NCBI GenBank assembly: GCA_045046905.1
Contig: JASFYU010000153.1
Span: forward strand, 1-24,647
Direction of reading: 5' to 3'
Length of the DNA: 24,647 bases
Source of the DNA: JASFYU01 sp045046905
Lineage (GTDB): Bacteria > Bacteroidota > Bacteroidia > Flavobacteriales > Flavobacteriaceae
The position numbers and the translations under genes are program-made. The notes under the pieces were generated by a model. It saw only the letters and a program-made list of their open reading frames with translations. It made no database searches and had not been told where the DNA came from. Within the stretch, counting starts at the first letter, position 1. Every line of letters begins with the position of its first letter. Below are positions 14,666-23,108 of this stretch, piece after piece.

Positions 14666-15745
14666 ATGAACAAGAATTATTATGCGGTATTGATGGCAGG
14701 CGGGGTAGGTTCGCGATTTTGGCCGATAAGCACAGCGGAGAACCCCAAGCAGTTTCATGATATGCTCGGTGCGGGTGATACCCTGATTCAGAGAACATTT
14801 AAACGTTTGAACAAGTTTGTGCCCACCGAAAATATCTTGATATTGACCAACGAGCGATATAATGACCTGGTCTTAGAACAGTTGCCCATGGCGAAACAAG
14901 AGCAGGTGGTCTTAGAACCAGCAATGAGAAATACAGCCCCCTGTATTTTATATGCGGCAATGAAAATTCAAAAAATGAATCCCAATGCACTAATGATCGT
15001 AGCGCCAAGTGATCATTGGATTGAAGATGAGGCAGCCTTTGCAAAAGACGTAATCGCTTGTTTTGACAAGTGTAAAAATGAAAGTGCACTTTGTACTCTG
15101 GGCATACAGCCCACATTTCCTAATACCGGTTTTGGCTATATTGAGTTTGAAAAAGAAGATTCGGCCCAATTGAAAAAAGTAAAGCAGTTTCGTGAAAAAC
15201 CAAATTATGAAACAGCCAAAGAGTTTTTGGCACAGGGTAATTTCCTCTGGAATGGGGGTATTTTTATGTGGAGTGTAAAAACTATCGTAGATGCTTTTGC
15301 AGCCTATCAGCCCAAACAATTTGCATTATTCGAAGCAGGTATTTCCGCATATAATACAAGAGATGAAAAGACATTTATTCAGGAAAACTATAAAAAAGCC
15401 GAGAACATATCGATAGATTATGCTATTTTAGAACAGTCGGAATCTATTTATGTGCTTCCTGCCACTTTCGATTGGAATGATTTAGGAACCTGGGGCTCGC
15501 TCTACGATAAATTAGACAAAGACGAAAATGATAATGCAATTGTGGGTAGCAAGTTGATTGTCGAAAATGCTTCAGGAAATATGATACATTCCCCTAAGGG
15601 CAAGGTTGTAATCGTCGACGGATTGACAGATTATATCATTGTAGATAAAGAAGAGGTGCTGATGATCTATCCAAAATCCAAAGAGCAGAATATCAAAGAA
15701 GTTTTGGGTAAGGTAAAAGAAAAATTTGGTGACAAATATGCATAG
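14666..15745 (+). CDS. manC: Mannose-1-phosphate guanylyltransferase
   Basis: The enzyme makes GDP-mannose from GTP and mannose-1-phosphate in the cytoplasm, supplying exopolysaccharide, lipopolysaccharide and glycoprotein synthesis. The start chosen is ATG 14666 (MNKNYYAVLMAGGVGSRFWP), since the nucleotidyltransferase signature AGGxGxRFWPxSxxxxPKQF should lie close to the N-terminus. The frame is open further upstream but only to a TTG. Other blocks are RNTAPCILYAAMKI, IVAPSDHWI, FREKPNYETAKEF, NFLWNGGIFMWS and SIDYAILEQ. The product has 359 aa and no fused phosphomannose isomerase domain, so it is the short, single-function form. DUF389 follows 2 bp after the stop. Confidence 0.93.
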   Translation: MNKNYYAVLMAGGVGSRFWPISTAENPKQFHDMLGAGDTLIQRTFKRLNKFVPTENILILTNERYNDLVLEQLPMAKQEQVVLEPAMRNTAPCILYAAMKIQKMNPNALMIVAPSDHWIEDEAAFAKDVIACFDKCKNESALCTLGIQPTFPNTGFGYIEFEKEDSAQLKKVKQFREKPNYETAKEFLAQGNFLWNGGIFMWSVKTIVDAFAAYQPKQFALFEAGISAYNTRDEKTFIQENYKKAENISIDYAILEQSESIYVLPATFDWNDLGTWGSLYDKLDKDENDNAIVGSKLIVENASGNMIHSPKGKVVIVDGLTDYIIVDKEEVLMIYPKSKEQNIKEVLGKVKEKFGDKYA

Positions 15746-15747
15746 GT

Positions 15748-17274
15748 ATGAGTGAGGACCTAGATCAAGAAAACGATCTTCCTATAGAGGAGGAACCTAT
15801 TGAGAGTAGGGCAGAAGTAAAAAAAGATTTTCAAGGCCTGCTTGAGAGTGTAAAAAAGTTTTTAGGCGAACTCCTTGATATTCGAAAAAACACGGATCAA
15901 GAAGCGACTAAAAAAGCTATTGTTGCTGATATCGCTTTTAAAGGCCACACCTCATGGATTCTTATCTGTTCAATATTTATTGCCTCTGTGGGGCTGAACG
16001 CCAATTCTACAGCAGTGGTTATTGGGGCGATGTTGATTTCACCATTAATGGGGCCAATTTTAGGAATGGGTTTGTCATTAGCAATAAATGATGTTGATAC
16101 CTTGCGCCGTTCATTGAAGAACTTTGGGGTCATGGTGGTTCTCAGTATTTTAACGGCCTTTTTGTTTTTTAAACTTTTTCCTTTACGTGATGAGTCCTCA
16201 GAATTATTGGCGCGAACGGCACCGGATATTCGCGATGTGCTCATCGCTTTTTTTGGAGGCTTGTCATTGGTGATAGCAAGGGCTAAAAAGGGAACTGTGG
16301 CCAGTGTTATTTTTGGTGTTGCCATAGCCACCGCATTGATGCCGCCATTATGTACGGTTGGTTTTGGACTGGCAATTGGCAATTGGGACTACGCCAGTGG
16401 GGCAATGTACCTTTTTACAATTAATACCATTTTTATAGGATTGGCTACTTTTTTGGTCATAAAAATATTGCGGTTTCCTATGGTGCGTTATGCCAATTCG
16501 CACAGGCGTAGACGTATTGGTAGAATAGCCTCTTTGGTCGCCGTATTGGTTATGGTGCCTGCCAGTTTGACCTTTTTTAAAACTTTGAAAGAATCAAAAT
16601 TCAGAAGTCAGGCCCAAGAATTTATCGCACAGAATATTGCAAAATATCAATTCTCGGGTAATGGCTTGTATTTGGAAAACTTTACCGATATAGAATATCA
16701 TGGAGGCGATATATCACTAATCGAGATGCTGTTTGGGGAAGAAGAGGATAAGATAGATAAAAAATCGGTGATAGAGGTGATGTTCATGGGAGAGGAGTTA
16801 GTGCCTGATAATATTATTTCGAATTGGAACGCTATTAAAAATAAGGAATACAGCGAACTTGAAAATACAAGGCTCAAAGTTATTCAGGGTTCTAAAAATG
16901 AAGAAATAGATCAATTCAAGTATGTCAATGAATTGTACGAATCAAAAAAGGCCGAGATTTTAACAAAGGATGAGCGAATACGGGTATTGGAAGAGGACCT
17001 TTTTAAATTAAGTAAACTGGCTTCTCTGCAAATTCCGTTCGAGGATGTCAGTGCAGAGGCGAAAATTAATTATGAGAGTTTAGAGTCTATAGGATACGCC
17101 TATAAAATCAAAACCGATTTTAATAAAATAGATACCGTACCCGTTTTCGAAGTGCAATGGAAACGTGATACCAAAAGAGTTCAAACGCTTGCCGACACAA
17201 AAAAACTACACGAATGGTTGAAAATTAGGCTAAAAGATAGTACCATTCAAATTAAGGAGTTGATTGTTGATTAA
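15748..17274 (+). CDS. DUF389 (TIGR00341 family) inner-membrane protein with large soluble C-terminal domain
   Basis: This is a 508-aa protein of unknown function. An acidic, soluble N-terminus (1-65) leads to a DUF389 membrane domain with about seven hydrophobic segments near 68-85, 88-112, 126-143, 162-178, 184-204, 219-241 and 258-276, and the family block STAVVIGAMLISPLMGPILG. A basic loop (SHRRRRIGR) precedes the last segment. Residues 280-508 form a hydrophilic domain with a probable coiled coil (about 365-425: KNKEYSELENTRLK..., ILTKDERIRVLEEDLFKLSKL). No transporter or enzyme motif is visible. It is the last gene of the run that starts with the M28 peptidase, only 2 bp after manC. Confidence 0.9.
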   Translation: MSEDLDQENDLPIEEEPIESRAEVKKDFQGLLESVKKFLGELLDIRKNTDQEATKKAIVADIAFKGHTSWILICSIFIASVGLNANSTAVVIGAMLISPLMGPILGMGLSLAINDVDTLRRSLKNFGVMVVLSILTAFLFFKLFPLRDESSELLARTAPDIRDVLIAFFGGLSLVIARAKKGTVASVIFGVAIATALMPPLCTVGFGLAIGNWDYASGAMYLFTINTIFIGLATFLVIKILRFPMVRYANSHRRRRIGRIASLVAVLVMVPASLTFFKTLKESKFRSQAQEFIAQNIAKYQFSGNGLYLENFTDIEYHGGDISLIEMLFGEEEDKIDKKSVIEVMFMGEELVPDNIISNWNAIKNKEYSELENTRLKVIQGSKNEEIDQFKYVNELYESKKAEILTKDERIRVLEEDLFKLSKLASLQIPFEDVSAEAKINYESLESIGYAYKIKTDFNKIDTVPVFEVQWKRDTKRVQTLADTKKLHEWLKIRLKDSTIQIKELIVD

Positions 17275-17313
17275 AGAGTTTCTGTTTTTATGTTTTTTGA
17301 AATGTAGTATTTT

Positions 17314-17341
17314 CCTAAGTCCTAAGTCCTAAGTCCTAGTT
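17314..17341. repeat. Heptamer tandem repeat CCTAAGT x3 plus CCTAGTT
   Basis: Three perfect units (17314-17334) are followed by a variant unit that contains the mlaF stop codon (17336-17338, TAG on the minus strand). It fills the space between the converging DUF389 and mlaF genes. A change in unit number would not shift mlaF unless the variant unit itself changed. Confidence 0.85.
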
Positions 17342-18103
17342 CCTTTCCTCAATATACATTTGCCGTACTTTTTTGAAAAGTTCAGAGGAATACACAAAAT
17401 TGGTTACGGCCTCATTATCGGTCTTAAAAATTTCTTTGTTGGTGCCTTCCCATTCTTTTAATCCATTTTTAAGAAATATGATTTTCTGTCCAATCTCCAT
17501 AACAGAATTCATGTCATGGGTGTTTATCACAGTAGTAATATCGTATTCTTCCGTAATTTCTTGTATTAGGTTATCTATTATAATGGCTGTTTTGGGGTCA
17601 AGGCCCGAGTTGGGCTCGTCGCAAAACAGATATTTTGGGTTCATTACAATAGCACGAGCGATGGCTACCCTTTTTTGCATTCCTCCAGAAATCTCCGATG
17701 GAAATTTTTTATGGGCATCGATAAGGTTTACTCTTTTAAGAACAAAGTCGACCCTATCCTGCATTTCAGATTTCGACTGCTTGGTAAACATTTCCATAGG
17801 AAACATCACATTACCTTCTACTGTCATTGAATCAAAAAGGGCGCTGCCTTGAAATACCATACCCATATCTTGACGTAAATCACGCTGTTGATCTCCCGTA
17901 AGTTCTGAATATATTAGGCCATCATAGCTTATTATACCTTCTTCGGGGGTAATTAAGCCCAATAGGCATTTGATGAAAACAGTTTTTCCCGAGCCGCTCT
18001 GACCTATAATCAGGTTGGTTTTTCCTTTATCAAAACAGGTGGATATGCCCTTAAGAACATGAGTGTCACCAAAAGATTTATGTACGTTCTCTACTTTAAT
18101 CAT
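17336..18103 (-). CDS. mlaF: ABC transporter ATPase, MlaF-type
   Basis: This is the ATPase of a Mla/Mce-type transporter that moves phospholipids between the inner and outer membranes. The start is ATG 18103 (MIKVENVHKSFGDTHVLKG); the frame is open upstream, but that extension lies in mlaE DNA and has no family features. The product has 255 aa. Walker A is GQSGSGKT, the Q-loop region is GMVFQGSALFDSMT, the signature is SGGMQKRVAIARA, Walker B is YLFCDEP, and the switch His is in INTHDM. The GSALFDSMTVEGNVMFPM stretch is typical of MlaF. Its start overlaps the mlaE stop by one base (TAATG), so the two are coupled. No mlaD substrate-binding gene lies next to it. Confidence 0.92.
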   Translation of the reverse strand: MIKVENVHKSFGDTHVLKGISTCFDKGKTNLIIGQSGSGKTVFIKCLLGLITPEEGIISYDGLIYSELTGDQQRDLRQDMGMVFQGSALFDSMTVEGNVMFPMEMFTKQSKSEMQDRVDFVLKRVNLIDAHKKFPSEISGGMQKRVAIARAIVMNPKYLFCDEPNSGLDPKTAIIIDNLIQEITEEYDITTVINTHDMNSVMEIGQKIIFLKNGLKEWEGTNKEIFKTDNEAVTNFVYSSELFKKVRQMYIEERN

Positions 18104-18840
18104 TAGGTCAGCAAAAGTTGTGTAAGAATATAATTTAATATTATGATTACCACACTGGTCCATACGAAAGATGTGGTACTTGCCTTACCTACTTCTAAGG
18201 CGCCACCTTTCATATAAAAACCATGAAATGAGGGTATGGTGGCCAATATAAAGGCAAATACCAAGGTCTTTATAAATGAATAGGTTACATGAAAAGGTAT
18301 AAAATCTAATTGTACCCCTTCTATAAAATCGGCACTGGTACTAAAACCACCAAAAACACCGGCAACCCATCCGCCCAAAATTCCTACATACATGGCAATG
18401 GCAATGATAAAAGGATAAAGTAATAAGGCGATTATTTTAGGAAAAACTAAATAGTTAAGGGCGTTTACACCCATTACCTCTAGGGCATCAATCTGTTCAG
18501 TGACTCTCATGGTGCCTATGCTCGATGTGATATAAGAACCTACTTTTCCGGCCATAATAATAGAACAAAAAGTAGGCGCGAATTCTAATATAATCGATTC
18601 TCTTGTAGCAAACCCAACCAAATTTTTAGGAATAAATTCACTTGTAATATTCATTGCGGTTTGTATAGAAACTACGCCCCCGATAAAGAATGATATGAAT
18701 ATGAGAATACCCATTGAACCATAAATAAGTTCATCTATTTCTTTAAGAATCAGCTCTTTCATTATTCTCCATTTTGTAGGCTTCTTAAAAACCTCCCTAA
18801 CCATTATGGAGTAAGCGCCAATGGATGCTAGATAGTTCAT
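18103..18840 (-). CDS. mlaE: MlaE family ABC transporter permease
   Basis: This is the membrane permease partner of MlaF, with 245 aa from ATG 18840 (MNYLASIGAYSIMVREVFKK). The alternative TTG 12 codons upstream is not supported. It has an N-terminal amphipathic segment and about five membrane helices with MlaE blocks: FFIGGVVSIQTAMN, FAPTFCSIIMAGKVGSYITS, SIGTMRVTEQIDALEVMGVN and YVGILGGWVAGVFGG. The gene is divergent from the alkaline phosphatase gene across 112 bp that should hold both promoters, though no full TTG-TAnnTTTG match was seen there. Confidence 0.93.
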   Translation of the reverse strand: MNYLASIGAYSIMVREVFKKPTKWRIMKELILKEIDELIYGSMGILIFISFFIGGVVSIQTAMNITSEFIPKNLVGFATRESIILEFAPTFCSIIMAGKVGSYITSSIGTMRVTEQIDALEVMGVNALNYLVFPKIIALLLYPFIIAIAMYVGILGGWVAGVFGGFSTSADFIEGVQLDFIPFHVTYSFIKTLVFAFILATIPSFHGFYMKGGALEVGKASTTSFVWTSVVIIILNYILTQLLLT

Positions 18841-18952
18841 GTATTGAAAATAGATTTCTTTTCGTAAAAATAACAATAATGCTTGTCTTTTAACCTTCCT
18901 TTAAAGTTTTAAGAGTTTATTTCTATATTTTTACTGTGTTTAAAAATCTGAT

Positions 18953-20623
18953 ATGTACTATAAAAATTTGCTTTCCTTAATACTGATTGTTTTAGTTGCC
19001 TGCAACCCGTTTGAATCTATGGCACAAAACAGGTCAAAGAGAGAGGTGCATACTATTTTAAAGACTTCTCCAAAGCTAGTAGTGGGTATAGTGGTGGATC
19101 AGATGCGCTACGACTATATCACGCGCTTTTGGGATCATTACGGTCATGGAGGTTTTAAACGAATGATAAACGAGGGCTATAATTGTAAGAACAACCATTT
19201 TAATTATGCTCCTACAAGTACTGGGCCCGGTCACGCTTCGGTATATACAGGAACAACGCCTGCCACGCACGGCATAATTGGAAATGATTGGTATGATAAA
19301 GAACTTGATAAGAGTGTTTATTGTGCCTCCGATAAGAACTATACCTCTGTAGGTACGGCTTCAGATGCCGGTCAAATGTCACCACATCGAATTAGTGTAA
19401 CTACGATTACTGATCAGTTAAGATTACACACCCAAATGCGCGGAAAAACCATAGCAATTGCTATAAAAGATAGGGGAGCGGTGTTGCCTGGAGGTCATAC
19501 CGCTAATGCCGCATATTGGTTTAATGGTGGTGATGAAGGTAATTGGATAAGTAGTAGCTATTATATGGCAGATCTGCCCAATTGGGTCAAGGAGTTCAAC
19601 GATTCAAACATGGTTGAGCGATATAAAAAACCATGGACGACTTTGAAGAATATCAATGCCTATGCAGAAAGCGGTTTGGACGACACCAAATATGAAGGCC
19701 TGTTTAGCGGAGAAACACTTCCTATTTTTCCTCACGATTTACCTGAGCTTTGGGAGGCCAACTCTAAGTATAGCCTATTGAAGTCCACACCCTATGGTAA
19801 TAGTATAACGACAGATTTTGCAATCGCGGCCTTGGAAGAGGAAAATTTGGGGTCCGATACGATCACTGATTTTTTAGCAATCAGCTTTTCTAGTACAGAC
19901 TATGTGGGTCATAAATATGGCGTGAATTCTAAAGAGGTTCAAGATACTTATCTGCGATTAGATAAAGATTTAGAAAGATTGTTTAAAGCCTTGGATAAAA
20001 GAGTAGGAGAGGGTGAATACACTGTTTTTCTTACCGCGGATCATGCCGCTATCAATGTTCCGTCTTATTTGCTGGATAAAAAAATACCTGTAGGATATTT
20101 CAATGCTGATGATATGAAGATAAGGTTCAATGCCTTTTTAAAGTACACCTACGGTACCACTGATTTGGTAAAGAACAGTTCGAACTACCAATTGTTCTTG
20201 GATCATAAAATCATCAAGAATCTAGATATGAATCTTGAAACGGTGCAAGAGGCCTTGGCAAAGGAGTTATTGAGCTATGCTAATATAGATAGGGTTTATA
20301 CCGCGCATCAAATGTGGAGAAATGAATACACCAAGGGCATTCCTTATATTCTTCAGAACGGATATCACCAAAAACGTTCAGGAGATATTTTATTGGTGCT
20401 AAAACCTGGGTATATAAACTATCCGATAACGGGATCTACCCATGGGTCGCCACAAATTTATGATACCCACGTTCCGCTCTTGTTTTATGGCAAAGGAATT
20501 AAGAAAGGGCATACGGTCAGGCGTACCGAAATTTCGGATATTGCCCCAACAATTGCCTCATTATTGGGTATTGCCTTCCCTAGCGGAACTACGGGAAGCC
20601 CAATTGCCGAAGTGATTGAGTAA
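18953..20623 (+). CDS. pafA: PafA-type alkaline phosphatase
   Basis: This is an exported zinc phosphomonoesterase of the kind that supplies phosphate from organic esters in Bacteroidota. The product has 556 aa. The signal peptide is MYYKNLLSLILIVLVAC...SMAQ; LVAC could also act as a lipobox, so soluble versus lipid-anchored is open. The nucleophile is Thr90 in APTSTGPGHAS, with Asp49 in VVDQMR as a metal ligand. Asn111 (GIIGND) and Lys172/Arg174 (IAIKDRGAVLPGGH) match the PafA substrate-binding residues. Further metal ligands are in SSTDYVGHKYG, LTADHAA and TGSTHGSP. Thr as nucleophile plus the Lys/Arg pair separate PafA from PhoA. murI starts 10 bp after the stop. I saw no Pho-box-like site. 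Confidence 0.9.
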   Translation: MYYKNLLSLILIVLVACNPFESMAQNRSKREVHTILKTSPKLVVGIVVDQMRYDYITRFWDHYGHGGFKRMINEGYNCKNNHFNYAPTSTGPGHASVYTGTTPATHGIIGNDWYDKELDKSVYCASDKNYTSVGTASDAGQMSPHRISVTTITDQLRLHTQMRGKTIAIAIKDRGAVLPGGHTANAAYWFNGGDEGNWISSSYYMADLPNWVKEFNDSNMVERYKKPWTTLKNINAYAESGLDDTKYEGLFSGETLPIFPHDLPELWEANSKYSLLKSTPYGNSITTDFAIAALEEENLGSDTITDFLAISFSSTDYVGHKYGVNSKEVQDTYLRLDKDLERLFKALDKRVGEGEYTVFLTADHAAINVPSYLLDKKIPVGYFNADDMKIRFNAFLKYTYGTTDLVKNSSNYQLFLDHKIIKNLDMNLETVQEALAKELLSYANIDRVYTAHQMWRNEYTKGIPYILQNGYHQKRSGDILLVLKPGYINYPITGSTHGSPQIYDTHVPLLFYGKGIKKGHTVRRTEISDIAPTIASLLGIAFPSGTTGSPIAEVIE

Positions 20624-20633
20624 TACCTAAAAA

Positions 20634-21422
20634 ATGAATAATAGTCCTATTGGTATTTTTGATTCAGGTGTTGGGGGTACTTCTATTTGGAAAGAAATCA
20701 ACGCGATTTTGCCCAATGAGAATACCATATATCTGGCAGATAGTAAGAATGCCCCTTATGGTGAAAAATCGAGAGAAGAGATTGTTCAGTTGAGTGTTAA
20801 AAACACCGAGTTCTTATTGCAAAAGGGCTGTAAAATTATTGTTGTAGCATGTAATACGGCTACCACGAATGCCATTGCAGGCCTACGAAAAAATTATAAG
20901 GTTCCTTTTATAGGGATAGAGCCAGCCATAAAACCGGCAGCTTTACGGTCAAAGTCGAAAACGGTCGGAATTTTAGCGACCAAAGGCACCTTGTCAAGTA
21001 GTTTGTTCAACAGTACTTCTGAGAATCATGCGCATGGCATACGAATTATAGAACAGGTAGGAACGGGCTTGGTGACCTTGATAGAACAGGGGAAAACAGA
21101 TACCGAAGAGCTTGAAGAATTACTTCGAGAATTTTTGGAACCCATGCTTAACCAAGGAATTGATTCTCTGGTATTGGGCTGCACCCATTATTCTTATCTG
21201 ATTCCGGTATTGACTAAATTACTTCCTGAAAATGTAAAGATTATTGATTCAGGCGATGCAGTTGCACGGCAGGCCAGAACAGTTTTGGAACAGAATGGTC
21301 TTTTGAGGAATTTAGACGAACAAGGTAAACATCAGTTTTTTAGTAATTCAGGTATAGCTACACTACAAAGTCTTCTTGGCCATATAGAGACTGATATTGA
21401 AATTTCGCGTTTATATTTTTAA
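20634..21422 (+). CDS. murI: Glutamate racemase
   Basis: The enzyme converts L-glutamate to D-glutamate for peptidoglycan. The product has 262 aa, the usual size. Catalytic cysteines are Cys73 (VVACNTATTNA) and Cys183 (LGCTHYSYL), with the partner residues Asp10 (GIFDSGVGG) and His185. The block YLADSKNAPYGEKS is typical. It lies only 10 bp after pafA, so the two may share a transcript although their functions differ. It converges with folA, with a hairpin in between. Confidence 0.95.
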   Translation: MNNSPIGIFDSGVGGTSIWKEINAILPNENTIYLADSKNAPYGEKSREEIVQLSVKNTEFLLQKGCKIIVVACNTATTNAIAGLRKNYKVPFIGIEPAIKPAALRSKSKTVGILATKGTLSSSLFNSTSENHAHGIRIIEQVGTGLVTLIEQGKTDTEELEELLREFLEPMLNQGIDSLVLGCTHYSYLIPVLTKLLPENVKIIDSGDAVARQARTVLEQNGLLRNLDEQGKHQFFSNSGIATLQSLLGHIETDIEISRLYF

Positions 21423-21485
21423 CGCAAAATGATACAGATGACCAAAGGATTATCTTAAAAAAGTATTGTTTTTTACACTATTGAA

Positions 21486-21516
21486 TTTCTTTAAACCCAC
21501 CGCTGGTTTAAGAAAT
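21486..21516. terminator. Probable bidirectional hairpin between murI and folA
   Basis: TTTCTT(T)AAACC pairs with GGTTTAAGAAA around a 7-nt loop (one bulged T). The stem is long but AT-rich; A/T flanks on both sides would suit termination of both converging genes. Confidence 0.5.
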
Positions 21517-21529
21517 AGAATTTATTCTC

Positions 21530-22024
21530 CTAACGCCTATCATAGGTCATATAGGTAAAATCATATTGATGTTTTTCATCTTTTTGATGATATTCTTCTT
21601 TGACTAACTTCCAAATATTTTCATCGATTTCAGGAAAAAAAGTGTCAGCTTCAAAAGACGCATGTACTCGGGTAAGTTCTAGTTTGTCTGCGAATTTCTC
21701 ACCCTGGCGGTAGATTTCGCCTCCGCCGATAATAAAGGATAAAGCGTCATTTTTAATCAGCTGCAGGGCCTCCTCTAATGAATGTCTCACGATGCAATTC
21801 GTATGCGAAGTGGTATAGTCCTTGTCTCGGGTAATGATAATATGCATTCGGTTGGGCAGGGGTTTCGGAAAACTATCAAAGGTTTTTCGGCCCATTATTA
21901 TTTTATGCCCCGTAGTTAATTTTTTAAAACGCCTAAAATCGTCAGGTAAGTGCCATAACAAGTCATTGTCCTTTCCTAGCGCATTGTTTTCGCCTGCCGC
22001 CGCTATCATAACCAAGGTTCTCAC
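21530..22024 (-). CDS. folA: Dihydrofolate reductase
   Basis: DHFR reduces dihydrofolate with NADPH to keep the one-carbon pool for thymidylate and purines. The product has 164 aa, the normal size. Family blocks are IAAAGENNALGKDNDLLWHL, the acidic active-site residue Asp29 in LPDDFRRFK, the NADPH-binding HKIIMGRKTFDSFPKPLPNR, and SFIIGGGEIYRQ. The ATG overlaps the end of the 2TM gene by 4 bp, so the two are coupled. In many relatives thyA precedes this pair; it is not present in this window. Confidence 0.95.
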   Translation of the reverse strand: MRTLVMIAAAGENNALGKDNDLLWHLPDDFRRFKKLTTGHKIIMGRKTFDSFPKPLPNRMHIIITRDKDYTTSHTNCIVRHSLEEALQLIKNDALSFIIGGGEIYRQGEKFADKLELTRVHASFEADTFFPEIDENIWKLVKEEYHQKDEKHQYDFTYMTYDRR

Positions 22025-22410
22025 AATTCTTTTTTTTTATTTATCTGAGACAAGGGGAATTCAGTTTCGATTTCTTTCTGAATTTCGGAAATCCGCTTTT
22101 TTTGTTTCGATACCAATCTTTCCCTTTGGGTGCGCTCCCAGGCTTTACCCATAAATTTTTGGGTCACAAAAACATTGAATATATGAATGACTAAAACAAA
22201 GCCCCAAAGGGTTATGCCCCAAATAAACCAATTGTAGCTCTCTCCGTACTTGAGGATTTTATTGATGAGAACAAGAAAGGTACTGCCAATCAAAAAAATA
22301 ACAAAGTGGGTATATACCCTTTTCTTTTGCTTGATTCGATTTTGGGCATTTTCTAACAGATCATGCTGTTCCAAATCTAATTCGGGCATCTTGTTATTTT
22401 TAGAAAACAT
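22021..22410 (-). CDS. 2TM domain membrane protein
   Basis: This is a 129-aa protein of unknown function with the 2TM domain: a basic segment (QNRIKQKKRVYTHF), two membrane helices (about 37-54 VIFLIGSTFLVLINKILK, and 63-80 IWGITLWGFVLVIHIFNV), then VTQKFMGKAWERTQRERLV and a Lys/Glu-rich tail. These domains are sometimes fused to LytTR regulators or histidine kinases in Bacteroidota; here it stands alone. It starts at ATG 22410 (or Met8). A full promoter match lies just upstream, and the last four bases overlap folA. Confidence 0.88.
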   Translation of the reverse strand: MFSKNNKMPELDLEQHDLLENAQNRIKQKKRVYTHFVIFLIGSTFLVLINKILKYGESYNWFIWGITLWGFVLVIHIFNVFVTQKFMGKAWERTQRERLVSKQKKRISEIQKEIETEFPLSQINKKKEL

Positions 22411-22431
22411 CTTGATTGCTGACTTTGTTCA

Positions 22432-22460
22432 CAAAGATACAGCAATCGGGTAATATCAAA
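22432..22460 (-). promoter_or_regulatory. Promoter of the 2TM-folA operon
   Basis: The minus strand reads TTTG (22457-22460), 17 bp, TATCTTTG (22432-22439). This fits TTG-(17-23)-TAnnTTTG in both boxes and spacing. The start codon is 22 bp from the -7 box, giving a short leader. Confidence 0.7.
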
Positions 22461-22729
22461 ATGTAGGGCTAGGTTTATGCGAGTACAATTTAAATAGAAC
22501 GAGGGTTGAAATTGCGAGAATTCTAAAAAGAAATGTATCGAGTTTGTCCAAAAAGGAGATTTCCTTCGAGTTGTTTGCATGGCCATAGCTTCGGAAATAA
22601 TGAGTAAAGTGATAAAGCGAAAATTGAATGCGTTTGAATGACTTAGTTCATGGTTAAATAGGTATTATTTAGAATACACGCTTAAATGTTGCCAAAACAT
22701 TACGAAAATGATAAAAGTGAGATTGGCCG
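22461..22729. other. Non-coding stretch between 2TM and glycogen-binding genes
   Basis: Together with its flanking promoters, the divergent gap is 397 bp long (22411-22807). I see no gene, RNA or strong hairpin in this middle part. Frames here are short and have no family features. Confidence 0.6.
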
Positions 22730-22761
22730 TTGTAGGTGAGTGGGTTAATAGATTAGTTTTG
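22730..22761 (+). promoter_or_regulatory. Promoter of the glycogen-binding-domain gene
   Basis: TTG (22730-22732), 21 bp, TAGTTTTG (22754-22761) fits the Bacteroidota consensus. The ATG at 22808 gives a leader of about 40 nt. Confidence 0.65.
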
Positions 22762-22807
22762 CGCTGAATATAGAAAAGGTTTCATCTTAATTTTTAAAAT
22801 AATAATC

Positions 22808-23104
22808 ATGGCAATAGCAAAACAGTATCTAAAGACCAAACCAGTATGCAAGGTCACTTTTACAGTAGCTGCCGAAGCGGCAAAGTACGTAGCCGTAGTA
22901 GGTGACTTTAACAATTGGGAACCCAAAGATGGTGCTTTGAAAAAGTTAAAAAACGGAACCTTTAAGGGGGCATTCAACCTTCCTAAAGAAAGTACGTATG
23001 AGTTCAAATATATCATTGATGGTGATTTTGTAAACGATTCTGAAGCTGATCATTATCAATGGAATGATTATGCTGGTTCAGAAAACGCGGTTTTAGAGCT
23101 TTAA
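22808..23104 (+). CDS. Stand-alone glycogen-binding (CBM48/isoamylase N-terminal) domain protein
   Basis: This 98-aa cytoplasmic protein consists almost only of an early-set domain of the type found at the N-terminus of isoamylases and in AMP-kinase beta subunits. The motif VAVVGDFNNWEPKDGALKKL is the core, followed by GAFNLPKESTYEFKYIIDGDF and an acidic end. No catalytic domain is attached. Such small proteins are frequent in Flavobacteriia; their role is not established, and glycogen binding is inferred. It is monocistronic with its own promoter, and a hairpin of the dispersed element family follows the stop. Confidence 0.88.
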   Translation: MAIAKQYLKTKPVCKVTFTVAAEAAKYVAVVGDFNNWEPKDGALKKLKNGTFKGAFNLPKESTYEFKYIIDGDFVNDSEADHYQWNDYAGSENAVLEL

Positions 23105-23108
23105 TCAA

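Noticed and set aside
15897..16382. 161-aa frame opposite the DUF389 gene
   Set aside because: Antisense shadow of a membrane domain; the plus-strand frame carries the DUF389 signature.
17300..17345. CRISPR-like array
   Set aside because: The CCTAAGT units are contiguous with no spacers; it is a simple tandem repeat.
17339..18163. Longer MlaF start at 18163
   Set aside because: The extra 20 residues fall in mlaE DNA; MIKVENVHKSFG at 18103 is the usual ABC N-terminus and gives a TAATG overlap with mlaE.
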